This document shows, one piece after another, positions 1 through 5,990 of a stretch of 9,454 nt of DNA (position 1 is its first letter; each line of letters opens with the position of its first letter). The position numbers and the translations under genes are program-made. The notes under the pieces are model-generated. The model had not been told where the DNA came from. It was given only the letters and a program-made list of their open reading frames with translations, and made no database searches. This DNA comes from an uncultured Chloroflexota bacterium (lineage in GTDB: Bacteria; Chloroflexota; Dehalococcoidia; UBA2247; RBG-13-53-26): NCBI GenBank assembly GCA_937860285.1, contig CALMBS010000126.1, forward strand, positions 1-9,454, read 5' to 3'.

Positions 1-138
1 GCGGCCAGGGCCCTGCTGCGGCACTCGGAGCTGGATGCGGAGCAGATAGCCCGGACCAGCATGGAGATCGCTGCCAGTATCTGCATCTACACCAACGATC
101 GGATTACCGTGATCAGCCTGGGCGGGAACGGGGAATGA
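1..138 (+). CDS. hslV: HslV (ClpQ) ATP-dependent protease peptidase subunit, C-terminal fragment
   Basis: The open frame enters from the left edge and gives 45 residues before TGA at 136-138. The tail matches the end of HslV: an ARALL segment, an acidic stretch with SELDAEQIA, then MEIAASICIYTN, the conserved last helix and strand of this proteasome-like threonine peptidase. HslV forms a double hexamer in the cytoplasm and degrades proteins unfolded by the HslU ATPase. The N-terminal catalytic threonine lies outside the window and cannot be checked. The last residues (ITVISLGGNGE) are variable. The stop overlaps the ATG of the next gene (ATGA at 135-138), suggesting translational coupling. 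Unusually, the next gene is not hslU, its common partner. The assignment rests on a short but characteristic C-terminus. Confidence 0.82.
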   Translation, partial: AARALLRHSELDAEQIARTSMEIAASICIYTNDRITVISLGGNGE

Positions 139-1259
139 ACTTCGACCTCTCTGAACGGGAGAAGATGATCCAGAGCGCGGCGCGGGAGTTCGCTGCGAAG
201 GAGGTCCTCCCGCGCGCGGCGGAGATCGACCGCACCGCCGAGTTCCCCTTGGAGCTGGTCCGCCGGATGGCCGGGATGGGCTACTTCGGGCTGGCCTATC
301 CTGCCGAGTACGGCGGGAGCGGGTCGGGGTACCTGGCCTACGCCCTGGTCATCGAGCAGCTGGCGCGGGCGTCCATGACCGCCGGGGCCATCGTGGCCGT
401 GAGCGTCCTGTCGCCGGAGGCCCTGCTCCGGTTCGGCAGCCAAGCCCAGAAGAACAGGTTCCTGGCGCCCCTGGTGGCCGGCCGGAAGCTGGGCTGCTTC
501 TGCTTCACGGAGCCGGGGACGGGGTCGGACCCGAAGGCCATAGTCACCCGGGCCAGGCGGACGGGCCGGCATTACGTGATCGGCGGGGAGAAGAAGTTCA
601 TCTCTCTGGCCCGGGTGGCCGGGCAGGCGCTGGTGTTTGCCAGGGATGATACGGACAGGGTCAGCGCCTTCATTGTGCCGGCGAAGTCGCCGGGCTTCGA
701 AGCGGGCGAGCCGTCCGACACCATCGGGCTGCGGGGGTTTGGGGCCTGCGCCGTACACCTGGACGATGTGCGGGTGCCTGCGGGCAACCTCCTGGGAGAG
801 AAGGGCAGGGGATTCGACATAATGCTGGAGGCCATCAGCGTGGAGAGGGTGGGTGTGGCGGCGCAGGCCACCGGTGTGGCCCAGGGGGCCCTGGACCTGT
901 CAGTGGAGTACTCGAAGGGGCGGGTGGCCTACGGGAAGCCCATCTCGGGGATGCCCACCATCCAGTGGCTGCTGGCCGAGATGGCCTCGAGGGTGGAGGC
1001 CGGGCGGTGGCTGACCTATCGCACTGCCTTCCTGCGGGACCAGGGCCGGGGCATCCGCAACGAGTCGGCGGTGGCCAAGCTTTTCTGCTCGCAGATGGCG
1101 GTGGAGGTGACCCGCATGGCCATGCAGGTCCACGGGGCGTACGGGACCATGAAGAGTCTCCCGGTGGAGCGCCTCTACCGGGATGCCAAGATGACCGAGG
1201 TGTACGTCGGGGTCTCGGAGATCCAGCGGGCCATCATCGCCAGTGATCTCATCAGGTGA
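135..1259 (+). CDS. Acyl-CoA dehydrogenase family flavoprotein, atypical catalytic site
   Basis: A 374-residue protein of normal family length. Acyl-CoA dehydrogenases use FAD to form the 2,3-double bond of acyl-CoAs and pass electrons to ETF. Visible are the N-terminal helical domain (about 1-115), the flavin/substrate motif CFTEPGTGSDP (122-132), the middle beta domain, and the C-terminal helical domain with RVAYGKPI (263-270), QVHGAYG (331-337) and VERLYRDAKMTEVYVGVSEIQR (344-365, quoted as one landmark region). In most members the catalytic base is the Glu of a YEGT motif; here that site is Val358 (YVGV). Glu237 in SVERVG lies where isovaleryl-CoA and long-chain acyl-CoA dehydrogenases carry their base, so it may serve instead. 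The GG of the QxxGG motif is GA here. The ATG at 135 overlaps the hslV stop and the N-terminus starts as the family usually does. Substrate cannot be told; branched-chain or longer acyl-CoA is only a guess. Confidence 0.93.
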   Translation: MNFDLSEREKMIQSAAREFAAKEVLPRAAEIDRTAEFPLELVRRMAGMGYFGLAYPAEYGGSGSGYLAYALVIEQLARASMTAGAIVAVSVLSPEALLRFGSQAQKNRFLAPLVAGRKLGCFCFTEPGTGSDPKAIVTRARRTGRHYVIGGEKKFISLARVAGQALVFARDDTDRVSAFIVPAKSPGFEAGEPSDTIGLRGFGACAVHLDDVRVPAGNLLGEKGRGFDIMLEAISVERVGVAAQATGVAQGALDLSVEYSKGRVAYGKPISGMPTIQWLLAEMASRVEAGRWLTYRTAFLRDQGRGIRNESAVAKLFCSQMAVEVTRMAMQVHGAYGTMKSLPVERLYRDAKMTEVYVGVSEIQRAIIASDLIR

Positions 1260-1269
1260 CGGTCACGGC

Positions 1270-2481
1270 GTGAGGCGCACCTTCGATGTCGAGAAGACCT
1301 GCCCCGGGACGGCGGCCCGCGCCGGCTTCATCACCACGGCCCACGGGGTGGTGCCCACGCCGGCCTTCATGCCGGTGGGCAGCCAGGCGACGGTGAAGGC
1401 GCTGACTCCGGACGATCTCAAGGACCTCGGGGCGGCCATGGTCCTCTGCAACGCCTACCACCTGTACCTGCGGCCCGGGGACGATGTCGTGGGGGACCTG
1501 GGGGGGCTGCACCGGTTCATGGGCTGGGATGGTCCCATACTGACCGACAGCGGCGGGTACCAGGTGTTCAGCCTGGCCTCGCTGCGCCGCGTCGACGACA
1601 GCGGCGTCGTGTTCCGGTCGCATATTGACGGCTCCGAGCACTCCCTCACCCCGGAAGGGGCGGTGCGGCTGCAGCAGAGGCTGGGAGCGGACATTATCAT
1701 GGTGCTGGACGAGTGCCCGTCCTACACCAGGGAAAGGAAGCCCGTGGTCCGGGCCATGGAGCGGACGCTTCGCTGGGCCGAGAAGTGCCTGGCGGCCCAC
1801 CGGCGCCGGGACCAGCAGCTCTTCGGTATCGTCCAGGGCGGGGTGTTCGCCGACCTGCGGCGGCAGTCGGCGGCCAGCCTGACATCCCTGGACTTCCCGG
1901 GCTATGCTATAGGGGGCCTGTGCCTGGGCGAGACGAAGAAGGAGACCCTGGCCATGGTAGAGGAGACCGTGGCCGCCCTTCCGGTGGACAGGCCGCGCTA
2001 CCTCATGGGCGTGGGCTCGCCGGAGGACCTGGTGGAGAACGTGGACCGCGGGGTGGACCTGTTCGACAGCGCGCTGCCCACACGGACGGCCCGCAACGGG
2101 GCGCTGTTCACCGGCGGCGGGCGGGTCAACATCAGCCGGGCGGAGTTCAAGAGCCTGGACCGGGCCATCGATGCCGGCTGTGACTGCTACACCTGCCGGG
2201 GCTTCTCGGCAGCCTATCTCCACCACCTGTTCCGCAGCCGGGAGCTGCTGGCCTACCGGCTGGCCACCATACACAACCTGCGCTTCATCATGAGGCTGAT
2301 GGAGAGGATAAGGACGGCCATCGTGGAAGGGGGCTACGCCGAGTTCCGCCGGGAGTTCCTGGCGGGCTACCGCACCACGGATGAGGACGTCCGCCTGGCG
2401 CAGAAGCAGCGCTGGCTAGAGCGGTCGGCCAGGGTCCGTGACGAAGGCCACTGCCCCGAAGACCCCGGAGTTGTCGCCTAG
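1270..2481 (+). CDS. tgt: Queuine/preQ1 tRNA-guanine transglycosylase (Tgt)
   Basis: Tgt exchanges guanine at the wobble position of GUN-anticodon tRNAs for preQ1, an early step to queuosine. From GTG 1270 the protein has 403 residues. It shows PAFMPVGSQATVKAL, the substrate-pocket DSGG (Asp93), DEC with the Cys typical of bacterial enzymes (Cys149), GGLCLGE (215-221), the nucleophile Asp267 in FDSALPTRTARNG, and the zinc site Cys304-x-Cys306-x2-Cys309 with His335 in IHNLRF. These numbers sit within a few residues of the E. coli enzyme, favouring GTG 1270, which leaves 10 bp after the dehydrogenase; GTG 1243 in the same frame would add nine residues and overlap it. Neither start has a good Shine-Dalgarno sequence. 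GGLCLGE differs from the common bacterial GGLAVGE. The last 28 or so residues exceed usual family length, and the final 66 bp overlap the convergent ROK gene. Confidence 0.95.
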   Translation: MRRTFDVEKTCPGTAARAGFITTAHGVVPTPAFMPVGSQATVKALTPDDLKDLGAAMVLCNAYHLYLRPGDDVVGDLGGLHRFMGWDGPILTDSGGYQVFSLASLRRVDDSGVVFRSHIDGSEHSLTPEGAVRLQQRLGADIIMVLDECPSYTRERKPVVRAMERTLRWAEKCLAAHRRRDQQLFGIVQGGVFADLRRQSAASLTSLDFPGYAIGGLCLGETKKETLAMVEETVAALPVDRPRYLMGVGSPEDLVENVDRGVDLFDSALPTRTARNGALFTGGGRVNISRAEFKSLDRAIDAGCDCYTCRGFSAAYLHHLFRSRELLAYRLATIHNLRFIMRLMERIRTAIVEGGYAEFRREFLAGYRTTDEDVRLAQKQRWLERSARVRDEGHCPEDPGVVA

Positions 2482-3402
2482 CTCGCTGGAGACGATGCGC
2501 ACGATGCTGGCCGGGTACTGGAAGGCCCGCTCGGCCACTACCTGGCGGGCCGGCTGCAGCAGCAGCTCCCCCATCTTGCCCATGCCCCCCCCGACGATGA
2601 TCATCTCGGGGTTGAATATGTTCACCATGTTCACCAGGCCGATGCCCAGGTAGGTGGCGGCCTTGGTGATGATGGAGAGGGCCACGGGATCACCCCGGTT
2701 GGCGGCGGTGGCCACGGTCTGGGCGGTGACGTACTGCACGTGCCCTTCGGCGATCTCGCGGATGATGGTCTTGGTCCCCTGGCCGATGAGGCGCTGGGCC
2801 TCCCGGGCCACGGCCTTGCCCGAGGCCAGGACCTCCAGGCAGCCGGTGTTGCCGCAGGCACAGCGCGGGCCGTTCACGTCGATGGTCATGTGGCCCAGCT
2901 CCCCGGCGCTGCCGGAGGCGCCGGAGTACAGGCGGTCGTCGATGATGATGCCCCCGCCGATGCCGGTGCTGACCGTCAGGTAGATGAGGTTGCGCACCCC
3001 CCGCCCGGCCCCGAAGCGGTGCTCCCCCAGCGCGGCCGCGGTGGCGTCGTTGATGACGAAGGTCCTGACGCCCATGGCCTTCTCGATCTCGTCCTTCAGC
3101 GGTATGTTGTGCCATCCCGGAAGGTTGGGGGAGTCGGTGACCACGCCCTTGTCCGGGTCGATGGCGCCGGCGGCGGCCACGGCCATGCCGGAGATGGACG
3201 AGGCATTGATCTGGGCGTTGGTGACCAGGTTGGTGGCCGAGGACACTATGCGCCGGATGACGGCCGGCGCGCCCTCCTCCGCGAGGGTGGGCATGTACTC
3301 CCGGAACAGGATCTCGCCCACCGGGGACACCAGGGCGGTGACGATCTTGCTGCCGCCGAGGTCCACGGCCAGGACCGGGCCGGATGCGGGAGACTGGGCC
3401 AT
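2416..3402 (-). CDS. ROK-family sugar kinase (glucokinase-like)
   Basis: A 328-residue cytoplasmic kinase that most likely phosphorylates glucose or another hexose with ATP. Seen: the N-terminal phosphate loop AVDLGGSK (12-19), the catalytic NDA (Asp119), STGIGGGI (145-152), the ROK signature with E168-LGH (His171), the zinc-binding CACGNTGC (Cys181, Cys183, Cys188 with His171) followed by Glu190, the second glycine-rich IIVGGGMG (268-275) and the usual end LGDNSGVFGA. There is no N-terminal helix-turn-helix, so it is a kinase rather than a ROK repressor. Substrate (glucose, N-acetylglucosamine or N-acetylmannosamine) is not decided by the sequence. The start is ATG at 3400-3402, with no Shine-Dalgarno but a TATAAT box just upstream, suggesting a leaderless mRNA. 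The last 21 codons and stop overlap the end of tgt on the other strand, and these codons include the conserved LGDNSGVFGA. Confidence 0.93.
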   Translation of the reverse strand: MAQSPASGPVLAVDLGGSKIVTALVSPVGEILFREYMPTLAEEGAPAVIRRIVSSATNLVTNAQINASSISGMAVAAAGAIDPDKGVVTDSPNLPGWHNIPLKDEIEKAMGVRTFVINDATAAALGEHRFGAGRGVRNLIYLTVSTGIGGGIIIDDRLYSGASGSAGELGHMTIDVNGPRCACGNTGCLEVLASGKAVAREAQRLIGQGTKTIIREIAEGHVQYVTAQTVATAANRGDPVALSIITKAATYLGIGLVNMVNIFNPEMIIVGGGMGKMGELLLQPARQVVAERAFQYPASIVRIVSSELGDNSGVFGAVAFVTDPGRPL

Positions 3403-3411
3403 GATGAGGCT

Positions 3412-3417
3412 ATTATA
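3412..3417 (-). promoter_or_regulatory. Probable -10 box of a leaderless ROK kinase promoter
   Basis: On the minus strand a perfect TATAAT is followed by only nine bases (AGCCTCATC) before the kinase ATG. Transcription starting about seven bases after the box would leave an untranslated leader of two or three bases, and no purine-rich ribosome site is present. The region 17 bases upstream has no good -35 match (around GCGCAG), so the promoter call rests on the -10 alone. Read-through from the toxin-antitoxin operon is the alternative. Confidence 0.5.
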
Positions 3418-3508
3418 GCTTGGGGGAGCGCTTCTGCGCTACCACCATGATCTCCCATTCGTCGAGCTTGATCTGCCGGCGGCCCCAATCTCCGGCCGTG
3501 CCGCCCAT
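3413..3508 (-). CDS. Possible 31-residue small protein between toxin and kinase genes
   Basis: A short open frame, ATG to TAA, on the same strand as its neighbours. The peptide starts MGGTAGDWGRRQIKLDEW and ends KRSPKL. It is charged, has two tryptophans, no membrane segment, and matches no family I recognise. Third codon positions are mostly G or C, like the real genes around it, which is the main reason to list it. The only ribosome-site candidate is a GAGG about 12 bases before the ATG, which is rather far, and the ATG lies at the foot of an 11-bp hairpin. Its stop overlaps the TATAAT box of the ROK kinase. It could be a real small gene, a decayed remnant or chance; chance is quite possible at this length. 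Confidence 0.25.
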   Translation of the reverse strand: MGGTAGDWGRRQIKLDEWEIMVVAQKRSPKL

Positions 3509-3535
3509 CTACCGATAGAACCTCATCGGTAGATG
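3506..3535 (-). repeat. 11-bp perfect inverted repeat at the end of the toxin gene
   Basis: CATCTACCGAT (3506-3516) and ATCGGTAGATG (3525-3535) are exact reverse complements with an eight-base loop. The right arm covers the last toxin codons and the first base of its stop. In RNA this would form a stable stem-loop at the end of the toxin-antitoxin message. No run of U follows in either direction, so it is not a standard intrinsic terminator. It might protect the 3' end of the message, bind a protein, or hide the ATG of the small ORF that begins inside the left arm. Confidence 0.6.
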
Positions 3536-3780
3536 TCCTTGCGGTGGCCGACCTTGACCACCCACACCGTGAGCTCGTCGTCTTGAACGGAATAAAGTAT
3601 GCGGTATGCCCCCTGGCGGAGGCGGTACCTCTCCTGGCCCGCCAGCTTCTCGCAGCCGGGAGGTCGCGGGTCCTGGCGAAGTGCGCCAATGCGCCGGATG
3701 ATCCTGCTGAGGTCATTTCGGGGAATGGACCGGACGTCCTTCTCCACGGAATGCTTGAAGGAGACTCTATATGAGGCCAT
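3523..3780 (-). CDS. Type II toxin, RelE/ParE family
   Basis: An 85-residue basic protein with the full RelE/ParE fold pattern: an opening YRVSFKHSVEKDV, two helices ending in IGALRQDPRP (31-40), the strand pair EKLAGQERYRLRQGAYRILY (44-63), and the C-terminal VVKVGHRKDIYR (74-85). Members of the RelE branch cut mRNA on the ribosome, using Arg/Lys residues and a C-terminal Tyr; here Arg53, Arg55, Arg60, Arg80 and Tyr84 are the candidates. The closely related ParE branch poisons gyrase instead, but the GHR-x3-YR ending fits the RelE branch better. Length is normal and the gene looks intact. It begins inside the end of the antitoxin gene (14-bp overlap), so translation is probably coupled, and it lies downstream of the antitoxin as is usual for this class. 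Confidence 0.88.
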   Translation of the reverse strand: MASYRVSFKHSVEKDVRSIPRNDLSRIIRRIGALRQDPRPPGCEKLAGQERYRLRQGAYRILYSVQDDELTVWVVKVGHRKDIYR

Positions 3781-4000
3781 CTCTCTTCAGCTTCTTGACC
3801 ATGGACTCATAGCTGACCAGGGGCTCGGCTACCCTGTCCGCAAAGGCCTGGAGGTCCTCCGCGTCTTCCGCCAGCGACTCCCGCACGGCATCGTTGACCA
3901 GATCGGATACCGACCTTGAAGTCTCCACGGCCTTCAGCTTGAGCGCTTTGTGCAAGGCCGGATCGAGATAGACGGTGGCCCTCTTGGATCCAGTTGACAT
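3767..4000 (-). CDS. Ribbon-helix-helix antitoxin of the RelE-like pair
   Basis: A 77-residue protein. Residues 6-43 (starting KRATVYLD, then a helix with LHKALKLKAVETS, then the SVSDLVNDAVRESL helix) form a ribbon-helix-helix DNA-binding domain like CopG-type antitoxins. The acidic middle (EDAEDLQAFADR) and the tail with YESMVKKLKRDGLI are the expected toxin-wrapping segment, also seen in other antitoxins of RelE-like pairs. It neutralises the toxin and very likely represses its own promoter. The start is ATG at 3998-4000, preceded by a strong AAGGGAGG site (4008-4015) seven bases away. A much better ribosome site than that of the toxin fits the need for antitoxin excess. Confidence 0.87.
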   Translation of the reverse strand: MSTGSKRATVYLDPALHKALKLKAVETSRSVSDLVNDAVRESLAEDAEDLQAFADRVAEPLVSYESMVKKLKRDGLI

Positions 4001-4017
4001 GTTGACGCCTCCCTTAA

Positions 4018-4055
4018 CGCTATGACATGATAGCGCTATGACGTCATGCTGTCAA
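4018..4055 (-). promoter_or_regulatory. Toxin-antitoxin promoter with overlapping palindromic operators
   Basis: On the minus strand a consensus -35 TTGACA (4050-4055) is followed after exactly 17 bases by TATCAT (4027-4032). The same stretch carries two perfect 10-bp palindromes, ATGACGTCAT (4038-4047) and ATAGCGCTAT (4030-4039), which share two bases, and a third interrupted one, GCTAT-6-ATAGC (4019-4034). A 9-bp direct repeat CGCTATGAC occurs at 4018-4026 and 4034-4042, a 16-bp step. Short symmetric sites covering the spacer and -10 are what a ribbon-helix-helix antitoxin would bind to autoregulate; this binding is inferred. The -35 lies just beyond the stop of the response regulator gene. 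Confidence 0.8.
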
Positions 4056-4061
4056 TGGCCG

Positions 4062-4718
4062 TCACCGCAGGTGCGCCAGCCGCAGCCGGATGGCGTCGTA
4101 CCGGCTGCTGATGCCCAGCTTGGAGTAGAGCCGCGTGATGTGGTTCTTGACCGTCTTCTCCTCCAGGACCAGGGCCTCGGCGATCTCGGCGTTGCTGCGG
4201 CCGTCGGCGATGAGGTCCAGTATCTGGGTCTCCCGCTCCGTGAGGTGCTCGACCACGGTCACCTCGGGCAGCGGCCTGGTGTTGGGATCGTCCCTGGGGA
4301 GCTCGCCCAGGGCCATGGCCACGGCCGGTGAGGGCGGGATCTCCTCGCCCGAAGCCACGGTGTAGACGGCCTTCAGCAGCTCGTCGGGGTCGAAGCGGCT
4401 GTAGACCAGGTATCCCCTGGCCCCGGCGTGCAGCGTGCGGGCCAGGGTCCGGGCATCCTCGGTGACTGTGAGGATGAGTATCCTGGCCTCGGGATGTCCC
4501 CGCAGTATCTCCGTGGTGGCATCGATGCCGTCGATGACCGGCATGCGGATGTCCATGAGGATGACATCGGCCGAGCTCCTCTTCATCCACTGGATGGCCT
4601 CGGCTCCGGTGGAGGCCTCGCCGCACACCTGCAGCCGCTCCTCCGCCTCGATGAGGCTGCGCAGCCCCTGGCGGATGACCGGGTTGTCATCGACGATGAG
4701 TAGCCTGACCTTGTTCAT
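4062..4718 (-). CDS. NarL/FixJ-family response regulator (LuxR-type HTH)
   Basis: A 218-residue DNA-binding regulator, presumably phosphorylated by the kinase encoded just upstream. The receiver domain (3-120) has the acidic pair Asp10-Asp11, the phosphoacceptor Asp56 in LMDIRMP and Thr84. The conserved Lys that normally follows GYL (GYLLK) is Tyr106 here (GYLVYSRF), a departure from the standard set. After a linker the LuxR helix-turn-helix (about 155-210) reads LTERETQILDLIADG, then NAEIAEAL and KTVKNHITRLYSKLG, all typical. I chose ATG 4718 because AAAGGGGG (4723-4730) lies just before it and the family starts this way; ATG 4751 in frame would add eleven residues without homology. The gene follows the kinase stop by 63 bp on the same strand, so the two are probably one operon. 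Its target genes are unknown. Confidence 0.92.
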   Translation of the reverse strand: MNKVRLLIVDDNPVIRQGLRSLIEAEERLQVCGEASTGAEAIQWMKRSSADVILMDIRMPVIDGIDATTEILRGHPEARILILTVTEDARTLARTLHAGARGYLVYSRFDPDELLKAVYTVASGEEIPPSPAVAMALGELPRDDPNTRPLPEVTVVEHLTERETQILDLIADGRSNAEIAEALVLEEKTVKNHITRLYSKLGISSRYDAIRLRLAHLR

Positions 4719-4781
4719 GGGACCCCCTTTCGTAGCCGGGGCGCGCCGCATCCGGCCCTCACCCCTTCGCTCCTGCCGGCG

Positions 4782-5990
4782 TCACCTCGCCTTGGGCAGC
4801 GGGACCGAGATAAGCAGCCGCGTGCCCCGGCTGGTGTCGACGGAGAACTGTCCGTTGAGCTGCTCCACCCTCTCCTTCATGCCGCGGACCCCGAACTTGC
4901 CCTGGGACGCCAGGGTGTGGACTTCACCCGCCGCGTAGGGGATCCCCCGGCCGTCGTCCTCGATCTCCAGGCGCACCTCCCCGGGCAGCAGCTCCAGCGT
5001 GACAGTGGCCCTCGAGGCCTGGGCGTGCTTGCGGATGTTCTCCAGCGCTTCCGAAAGCACGCTGCGCAGGTTGTGGGTGGCCAGGAGCGGCAGGCTGACG
5101 TCCTTCCCGGAGGCGCTGAATTCACCCGGGATGCCGGTGGCCACGCTCCATTCAGCCACCATGCGCGACATTTCCGCCGCGATGCCGGTTTCCTGCGTCT
5201 CCGTCCGCAGCTCCTGGATCATGGCCCTGATCTCCTGGGTGGACTGCTGGCAGACCGTCTGGATGTACTGGGCCTTCTCCCTGACCGCCGGCGTGGCGGC
5301 CTGGCGCCCCAGGACGTGGGCCTCCAGCGCCAGACCGTGGAGGGTCTTGAGGACCGTGTCGTGAAGGTCGCGGGCGATGCGCCCCCGCTCCTCCAGCAGG
5401 GTGCGCTCCCGGACGAGCCGGGCGCTGCGACGCCGCTCGCTCCGGGTCTCCTCGGTGACCAGCCCCACGGACAGCGCGATGAAGAACAGGAAGATGGCCC
5501 AGAAGGTGAAGCCGGTGGCGCTGAACTCCATACCGTACTCGGACACCCGGTACTGCATGGCGGCCGCCAGCCCGGCCACGAAGATGACCTCCATAAAGAG
5601 GCTGGCGACGAGGCCGAATCGCACCGCTCCCTCGATGATCACGAAGGCGAAGCCGCCGTACGCAGCCGTCTGGCCCTGCAGGAACTGGAAGATCATGGCC
5701 CACGCGAAGACGGCCACCAGCACCTGGCTGACGATGCCCAGCAGGACCTGCCATTCGACGGTGACAATGCGGCGGTTGAGGAACGCGGCCAGGGCGCTCC
5801 AGATGGCCAGCAGGATGGTGAGTATGATGACCGCGCGCGGAGACACCGGGTCGTAGGTGATGCCGATGCCCACCAGCGCCGGAACGCCCAGCCAGTGGAT
5901 GACGATGAAGATCCACTCCAGGTTCTTCATGTCCTTCAGGCTGCGCCCGCCTGACAGTACCGTGAGCCACCGGCTCAAGGTGGGGTTCAC
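4782..5990 (-). CDS. Membrane sensor histidine kinase, HisKA_3 (NarL-partner) type
   Basis: A 402-residue kinase. The N-terminal part is hydrophobic, with about five membrane segments (near 26-44, 53-72, 81-104, 112-142, 160-178) and no sizeable extracytoplasmic domain, so the signal is probably sensed in or at the membrane. A basic helix (182-205) leads to the dimerisation/phosphoacceptor helix ERGRIARDLHDTVLKTLHG with His210. The ATPase domain has ALENIRKHA (Asn318), EDDGRGI (344-350) and GKFGVRGMKERV (364-375). In the DxxxQ element next to the histidine, the Gln thought to aid phosphatase activity is Lys215. Translation probably starts at GTG 5988-5990, with GGAG a few bases before it; ATG at residue 21 is an alternative. 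It is the first gene of a two-gene unit with the response regulator. The stimulus cannot be deduced. Confidence 0.9.
   Translation of the reverse strand: MNPTLSRWLTVLSGGRSLKDMKNLEWIFIVIHWLGVPALVGIGITYDPVSPRAVIILTILLAIWSALAAFLNRRIVTVEWQVLLGIVSQVLVAVFAWAMIFQFLQGQTAAYGGFAFVIIEGAVRFGLVASLFMEVIFVAGLAAAMQYRVSEYGMEFSATGFTFWAIFLFFIALSVGLVTEETRSERRRSARLVRERTLLEERGRIARDLHDTVLKTLHGLALEAHVLGRQAATPAVREKAQYIQTVCQQSTQEIRAMIQELRTETQETGIAAEMSRMVAEWSVATGIPGEFSASGKDVSLPLLATHNLRSVLSEALENIRKHAQASRATVTLELLPGEVRLEIEDDGRGIPYAAGEVHTLASQGKFGVRGMKERVEQLNGQFSVDTSRGTRLLISVPLPKAR

Noticed and set aside
1252..2274. A 340-codon open frame on the minus strand opposite tgt
   Set aside because: The + strand frame has every Tgt catalytic and zinc residue; this one is a shadow rich in His, Gln and Pro.
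2740..3450. A 236-codon open frame on the + strand opposite the ROK kinase
   Set aside because: Gly/Ala/Asp/Val-rich shadow of the kinase gene with no motif of its own.
3403..4061. Mobile-element boundaries around the toxin-antitoxin genes
   Set aside because: I looked for matching flanking repeats at the two ends of this segment and found none; the hairpin arms at 3506-3535 do not recur near 4018-4061.
4719..4751. Eleven-residue N-terminal extension of the response regulator
   Set aside because: The receiver fold begins at MNKVRLLIVDD, and ATG 4718 has a close AAAGGGGG site.
4917..5954. A 345-codon open frame on the + strand opposite the kinase
   Set aside because: Low-complexity Asp/Gly/His/Arg-rich translation with no recognisable domain; antisense shadow of the kinase.
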